Below are positions 6,268-9,496 of a DNA stretch of 9,496 nucleotides, piece after piece. How positions within the stretch are numbered: position 1 is the first letter of the stretch; every line of letters starts with the position of its first letter. This stretch comes from a bacterium. GTDB taxonomy: Bacteria > JAJVIF01 > JAGGVT01. The translations under genes and the position numbers were made by a program. The DNA is taken from NCBI GenBank assembly GCA_021157815.1, contig JAGGVT010000024.1, positions 1 through 9,496 of the forward strand. The letters run 5' to 3'. The notes under the pieces were generated by a model. The model saw only the letters and a list, made by a program, of their open reading frames with translations, had not been told where the DNA came from and did not search any database.

Positions 6268-8818
6268 CGTCGTCCAAACTGTCCTTTTCACCATCCAGCT
6301 GCCCAAGAAAAACAATGCCGGATTCGCTTGTGGCGAGTTTTTCATCAAGGATGAACATGCGAGCTTTGCCATCAAGGTAATTCTGCCATCGCTTGAGGCT
6401 TCTTGTTAGTGTGAAATGGATTCTCGGTTCGAGATATTCGGTGAAGTAATCCGCGCCCGCATCCTCTATTTCATGTTTGATAAACACCTCGATTGGGTCT
6501 TGCATCGATGTCAGATGCAGCGACTCAAATATCAGGTTATCCGGCGGATTGGCAAACTGCAGAATGTTCGTAACAAGGTCGGTTAGTCCGAAGAAAACCA
6601 CGTTGTCATGCTTTGAAAATTCTTTTATCAGAAGTCCCTTGGGACCATCCTGCTTCTGGAAAAGGGGCCAGAATCCCGCTTTTTTCAATTTGGGTGAAAG
6701 GCGATATTTGAAATTAAGAAGTTCCTGGCTGCCTCGCACTATCACGATTGTTCGCCCGGGGAATCGGGAGAGAATTTTCGTGATAACCTCGCCCTTTATC
6801 TCCAGTAGTTTCTTCTTGGATGGCTTGATCTCAACGGATTCAGGCGGCGCAATGTATATCCGGTTGCCATCGGGAATACGCTTTGACACGTCATGGAATT
6901 CAACCGGATGTTTGTCCCGTCCAAGAAGCCGAATGTATTTTTCCCAATCCTCGGTATCGCAGATATGGTGTGTCAGATAGAAAATCCGTTTGACATCATC
7001 AGGAATTTCAAGGAATTCAAGATGGAAGATATGCGGGAAAAACAGGAAACGGCAGGTTTCAGGCGATGCTTTATCGATTTTATCAAAACAGAGAACCATG
7101 TCATCTTTAGACATCGACTCAATTGCCTTCTCAAGTTCGGAGGAGAAATGCTCCAGCATTCTTGAGATGATGACAACCGGTTCAGGAGCGGAGTCAGGAA
7201 GCGATTCAATAAAATCATGTGCAATGCTGATATGATTTTCCAGCTCGTGTATCACCCCCGCCGCTTCATCCATCAAACTGTCGTCAATGAAAAGGAAAAA
7301 GCGTTTTCCCTTTTGCAATCGACGGCTTCCAGCGTTCTGTATGATGTTATCAACAAGATTGTTGATTGTCTCAATCGTATCATTGGCACGTTCAAGTATT
7401 TTCAAAGACTGCGCTGTGTTCTCATCCGGCAGGAATTTGATAATCTTGTTCATCAGAACATTATTGTGATTAAGCCCAAAAGCCATGATTCCGGCGGACA
7501 GATTATCCCTGAAGATGCCTTCAGGATTCATGAATGTCAGATCAGCATCCATGTTCGATTCCTCAGCGCCTGGAACATTCATTTCCTCTTTTAGCACTCT
7601 GAACGGGAAACCGAGACGGTTCGCTGATTTTGCTTTCTCAACAGCTTTTAGATATAAGCAGTTATCAGTGAAGGGGCAGTCATCCTGCTTGCAGTTTGAT
7701 GCGTTCAAATAGGGAATCGCGGATGCCAGATTTGACAGGTTATTCCATATCCACCAGCTAAGCCGTGAGAAATTTCCCATCTGGCTGTTTGATGCAAACG
7801 AACTTAAAACAGCAATTTCAAATCCGGTCAGCGCCAATCGTTCGTGAATGCTCTCCTCGATAAAAATCCGCATCTGACGCCTGCACAGAAGCCTGTTTTT
7901 GCCGGGATAGAGCTCGATGCCGTCAGTCTCATCGAAAATCGTGTTCCACTTCTTGTCAACTCCCCAGTAATTACCGGGGAATTGCGTGGCTGGAAAAACA
8001 AAGTGATGGCGTATGTTCTCGGGATAAAGGTTGACGTCACGGAAGATATCCTGCGGGGATTTATCTTCTTCAGGTGTGATTCTGATTAGCAGATCCTCTT
8101 TTGATGAAGAAATTATTTTCTTAAACTTTTTGTTCGAGCCTGCTGGAGGGGATTTGGTTATCTTTACCGTATTTGGCACTGACGCATATTTCTCAAAATC
8201 GGGGTGTTCAAGGATATGTTTCAACGGTATGGAAATATCGGTGCCTTGAAGATATTCACATGCGATTTTTTCCAACAGTTCTCTTTTAAAAACGGAAGGG
8301 ACATTTCTCAGAAACTCTATGAACAATTTGCCTGTTACAATGCAATCCTCAGATGCCCTGTGCGCTTTTACAACCGGAACATTGAAAGCATACGCGAGCG
8401 CCTCAAGGCCAAAGGATTGGATTTCAGGATATAAAAGAACACTCAGCTTAAGGTTATCCCAAATCGGATTGGTGGGGATTTCCATATTAATGCGTGGAAG
8501 CTTTTCACTTAAAAAGCCCATGTCGAAATCGGCGTTATGCGCAACGATAGGAAGATTCTCGATGAAATCGAGAAACCCCGGCATGACATCGCTGAAACTG
8601 TGTGCCCAGTCAAGCTCTCCGGTTGTCAAACCGGTTAATGCGGCGATCCTGTCAGGGAGAGGCCTTGTAGGGCGAATCAGCCGGTTGAAATGGTCAACAG
8701 CTTTGCCGTTTGAGAATTTTGTCGCTCCGACTTCAATTATGTCACTCTGCGATGGGTCAAGCCCTGTCGTTTCGAGATCAATCGCAACAAAATCGGGAAA
8801 GTAACTGTTTTCAGAAAT
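6263..8818 (-). CDS. DnaQ-type 3'-5' exonuclease fused to a degenerate DinG-like helicase domain
   Basis: 851 residues if started at the ATT at 8818-8816; the frame opens only after the TGA at 8848-8846. Residues 9-170 form a DEDDh exonuclease with every catalytic residue: D14 and E16 (DLETTG), D99 (HNADFD), H153 and D158 (HRASED). The rest matches the layout of ExoDinG proteins (such as the S. aureus DinG nuclease, about 900 residues). Four Fe-S cysteines are kept: C312, then C376-x4-C381-x5-C387, the E. coli DinG spacing for the last three. The ATPase is lost: the Walker A position reads ITPEEDKS (247-254), the DEAH position reads NPEG (431-434), and motifs V and VI (about 743-755 and 805-812) lack the usual glycines and arginines. 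I infer a DNA- or RNA-trimming nuclease with a non-motor substrate-binding domain. A TTG at 8629-8627 would remove the first exonuclease motif and is not credible as the start. The stop lies in octamer array 4. Confidence 0.88.
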   Translation of the reverse strand: MSENSYFPDFVAIDLETTGLDPSQSDIIEVGATKFSNGKAVDHFNRLIRPTRPLPDRIAALTGLTTGELDWAHSFSDVMPGFLDFIENLPIVAHNADFDMGFLSEKLPRINMEIPTNPIWDNLKLSVLLYPEIQSFGLEALAYAFNVPVVKAHRASEDCIVTGKLFIEFLRNVPSVFKRELLEKIACEYLQGTDISIPLKHILEHPDFEKYASVPNTVKITKSPPAGSNKKFKKIISSSKEDLLIRITPEEDKSPQDIFRDVNLYPENIRHHFVFPATQFPGNYWGVDKKWNTIFDETDGIELYPGKNRLLCRRQMRIFIEESIHERLALTGFEIAVLSSFASNSQMGNFSRLSWWIWNNLSNLASAIPYLNASNCKQDDCPFTDNCLYLKAVEKAKSANRLGFPFRVLKEEMNVPGAEESNMDADLTFMNPEGIFRDNLSAGIMAFGLNHNNVLMNKIIKFLPDENTAQSLKILERANDTIETINNLVDNIIQNAGSRRLQKGKRFFLFIDDSLMDEAAGVIHELENHISIAHDFIESLPDSAPEPVVIISRMLEHFSSELEKAIESMSKDDMVLCFDKIDKASPETCRFLFFPHIFHLEFLEIPDDVKRIFYLTHHICDTEDWEKYIRLLGRDKHPVEFHDVSKRIPDGNRIYIAPPESVEIKPSKKKLLEIKGEVITKILSRFPGRTIVIVRGSQELLNFKYRLSPKLKKAGFWPLFQKQDGPKGLLIKEFSKHDNVVFFGLTDLVTNILQFANPPDNLIFESLHLTSMQDPIEVFIKHEIEDAGADYFTEYLEPRIHFTLTRSLKRWQNYLDGKARMFILDEKLATSESGIVFLGQLDGEKDSLDDG

Positions 8819-8823
8819 AGTAA

Positions 8824-8844
8824 TTACACCTCTTTGTGTGCCAT
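8824..8844 (-). other. Six-codon leader ORF (MAHKEV) or trace of a frameshift
   Basis: The only ATG just upstream of the exonuclease (8844-8842) is in another frame. It reads six codons to a TAA ending at 8824, five bases before the proposed ATT start. It contains the GAGGTG used by that start. It could be a translated leader with reinitiation, chance, or the true N-terminus broken by a one-base change. Confidence 0.3.
8827..8833 (-). promoter_or_regulatory. Ribosome binding site pointing to an ATT start
   Basis: AGAGGTG (six contiguous matches to the anti-Shine-Dalgarno) lies 8 bases before the in-frame ATT at 8818-8816. It lies only 2 bases before the other ATT (8824-8822) and inside the six-codon ORF, so it decides the start of the exonuclease gene. 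Confidence 0.6.
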
Positions 8845-8876
8845 ATCACAAAGTCTGCATGCACCAGTAAAGAATA

Positions 8877-8910
8877 ATTGATTATCGAACATCTGATTCT
8901 GAAAATCAAT
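8877..8910. promoter_or_regulatory. Possible operator: TGATT/AATCA inverted and direct repeats
   Basis: ATTGATT (8877-8883) is inverted as AATCAAT (8904-8910), and a further TGATT (8894-8898) faces AATCA (8904-8908) across 5 bases. These overlap both boxes of the minus-strand promoter and lie upstream of the plus-strand one. A shared regulator is possible but not shown. Confidence 0.25.
8881..8909 (-). promoter_or_regulatory. Sigma-70-type promoter for the exonuclease gene
   Basis: On the minus strand, TTGATT (8909-8904), a 17-base spacer, then GATAAT (8886-8881). Transcription would begin near 8874, giving a leader of about 55 bases before the ATT start. Confidence 0.6.
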
Positions 8911-8923
8911 ACCATTACTTCTA

Positions 8924-8932
8924 TGTTATAAT
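8924..8932 (+). promoter_or_regulatory. Extended -10 promoter for folE2
   Basis: TGTTATAAT is a perfect extended -10 (TG-N-TATAAT); no good -35 is seen. The expected start of transcription, about 8938-8942, falls at or within a few bases of the folE2 ATG at 8942. Confidence 0.6.
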
Positions 8933-8941
8933 CTTTAATCT

Positions 8942-9496
8942 ATGGAAGACGTGCAAGGCAGAACTGACAGCCGTGGTATTCCCATTGACCGTGTTGGGAT
9001 CAAGGGTCTCAAGTACCCTATTACCGTTCTCGACCGCGAAAAAGGGAAGCAGTCCACCATTGCGTCAATCAACATGTTTGTTGATCTCAGCCCCATGTTC
9101 AAGGGCACTCACATGAGCCGCTTCATTGAGATACTCAACGAGCACAGGGAAAATTTCGAGATGAGGAAATTCACGAAAATCGTGCGTGACATTCGCAAAA
9201 GATTCGAAAGCCGCAGCGCGCATCTTGAACTCACGTTTCCATATTTCATCGAGCGAACATCTCCCGTCAGCAAATCATTATCGTTAATGGAATACACATC
9301 GCATATTCTACTCAGCTCAATTGATTCAAAAGATACGGACATCGTGGTCGGAGTCAGCGTGCCACTCACAACTGTATGCCCGTGCTCACAGGAGATTTCA
9401 GAAATCGGCGCGCATAACCAGCGTTCGATTCTGACAATTAAATTCCGCATGGATGATTTTGTCTGGATTGAGGAGATAATTGAACTCGCCGAGGGA
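8942..9496 (+). CDS. folE2: GTP cyclohydrolase IB (FolE2), N-terminal 185 residues, 3' end outside window
   Basis: The frame runs from ATG 8942 to the last base of the window without a stop. The start, MEDVQGRTDSRGIPIDRVGI followed by KGLKYPITV, is typical of FolE2, as is the TTVCPCSQEIS...GAHNQRS stretch at 143-162. C146 and H158 have the 12-residue spacing of metal ligands C147 and H159 known from the Neisseria enzyme; the C-terminal glutamate ligands lie beyond the window. The enzyme converts GTP to 7,8-dihydroneopterin triphosphate, feeding both folate and 7-deazaguanine synthesis. Unlike FolE it does not depend strictly on zinc, and it is often induced by zinc limitation in other bacteria, though no clear Zur site is seen here. 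There is no Shine-Dalgarno before the ATG, in line with a leaderless mRNA. It is divergent from the exonuclease gene and 3 kb from queD-queE, whose substrate it makes. Confidence 0.95.
   Translation, partial: MEDVQGRTDSRGIPIDRVGIKGLKYPITVLDREKGKQSTIASINMFVDLSPMFKGTHMSRFIEILNEHRENFEMRKFTKIVRDIRKRFESRSAHLELTFPYFIERTSPVSKSLSLMEYTSHILLSSIDSKDTDIVVGVSVPLTTVCPCSQEISEIGAHNQRSILTIKFRMDDFVWIEEIIELAEG

Noticed and set aside
8627-8629. TTG start for the exonuclease gene
   Set aside because: It would remove the catalytic DLETTG motif, which is intact in the same frame upstream.
8816-8844. Programmed -1 frameshift joining the ATG at 8844 to the exonuclease frame
   Set aside because: No X-XXY-YYZ slippery heptamer or downstream structure is seen in the six codons.
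8920-8942. Zur operator upstream of folE2
   Set aside because: Only one half resembling GTTATAAT is present, which is explained by the -10 box; no matching second half.
9109-9450. 113-residue minus-strand protein
   Set aside because: It is antisense to folE2, whose frame is clearly coding.

Overview
The window looks like part of the chromosome of an uncultured Gram-negative (diderm) bacterium. It encodes a long lipoprotein with a clear lipobox, standard housekeeping enzymes, and intergenic spaces packed with small dispersed repeats. I cannot name the phylum from the sequence alone.

Layout: (i) 2-1270 is the C-terminal part of a secreted beta-propeller-type protein, cut by the window edge. 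(ii) 1271-1758 is an intergenic stretch made almost wholly of repeats: two opposed octamer arrays, a CACCA/TGGTG hairpin and a GC-rich hairpin. (iii) 1759-4617 is a complete 952-residue lipoprotein paralogous to the first gene. (iv) 4617-4850 holds more repeats, including one copy of a ~102-bp cloverleaf-like element. (v) 5932-4911 (minus strand) is a two-gene operon, queD-queE, with a 4-base ATGA overlap. (vi) 5934-6267 holds repeats again, including an inverted second copy of the cloverleaf element and an 18-unit octamer array that supplies the stop codon of the next gene. (vii) 8818-6263 (minus strand) is a DnaQ-type exonuclease fused to a DinG-like domain whose ATPase motifs are lost although its four Fe-S cysteines remain; it appears to use an ATT start codon. 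(viii) 8819-8941 is a divergent promoter region. (ix) 8942-9496 is the first 185 codons of folE2, running off the right edge.

Metabolic theme: FolE2 makes 7,8-dihydroneopterin triphosphate from GTP, QueD turns it into 6-carboxy-tetrahydropterin, and QueE makes 7-carboxy-7-deazaguanine. Three of the four steps from GTP to preQ0 are therefore within 4.6 kb; queC is not in the window. The exonuclease/DinG gene and the lipoproteins have no evident link to that pathway.

The most unusual points are the exonuclease with an eroded helicase, its missing ATG/GTG/TTG start, the octamer arrays (58 intact-register units in four arrays, three beginning at or just after a stop codon in the sense orientation), and the nested inverted repeats that bracket queD-queE.
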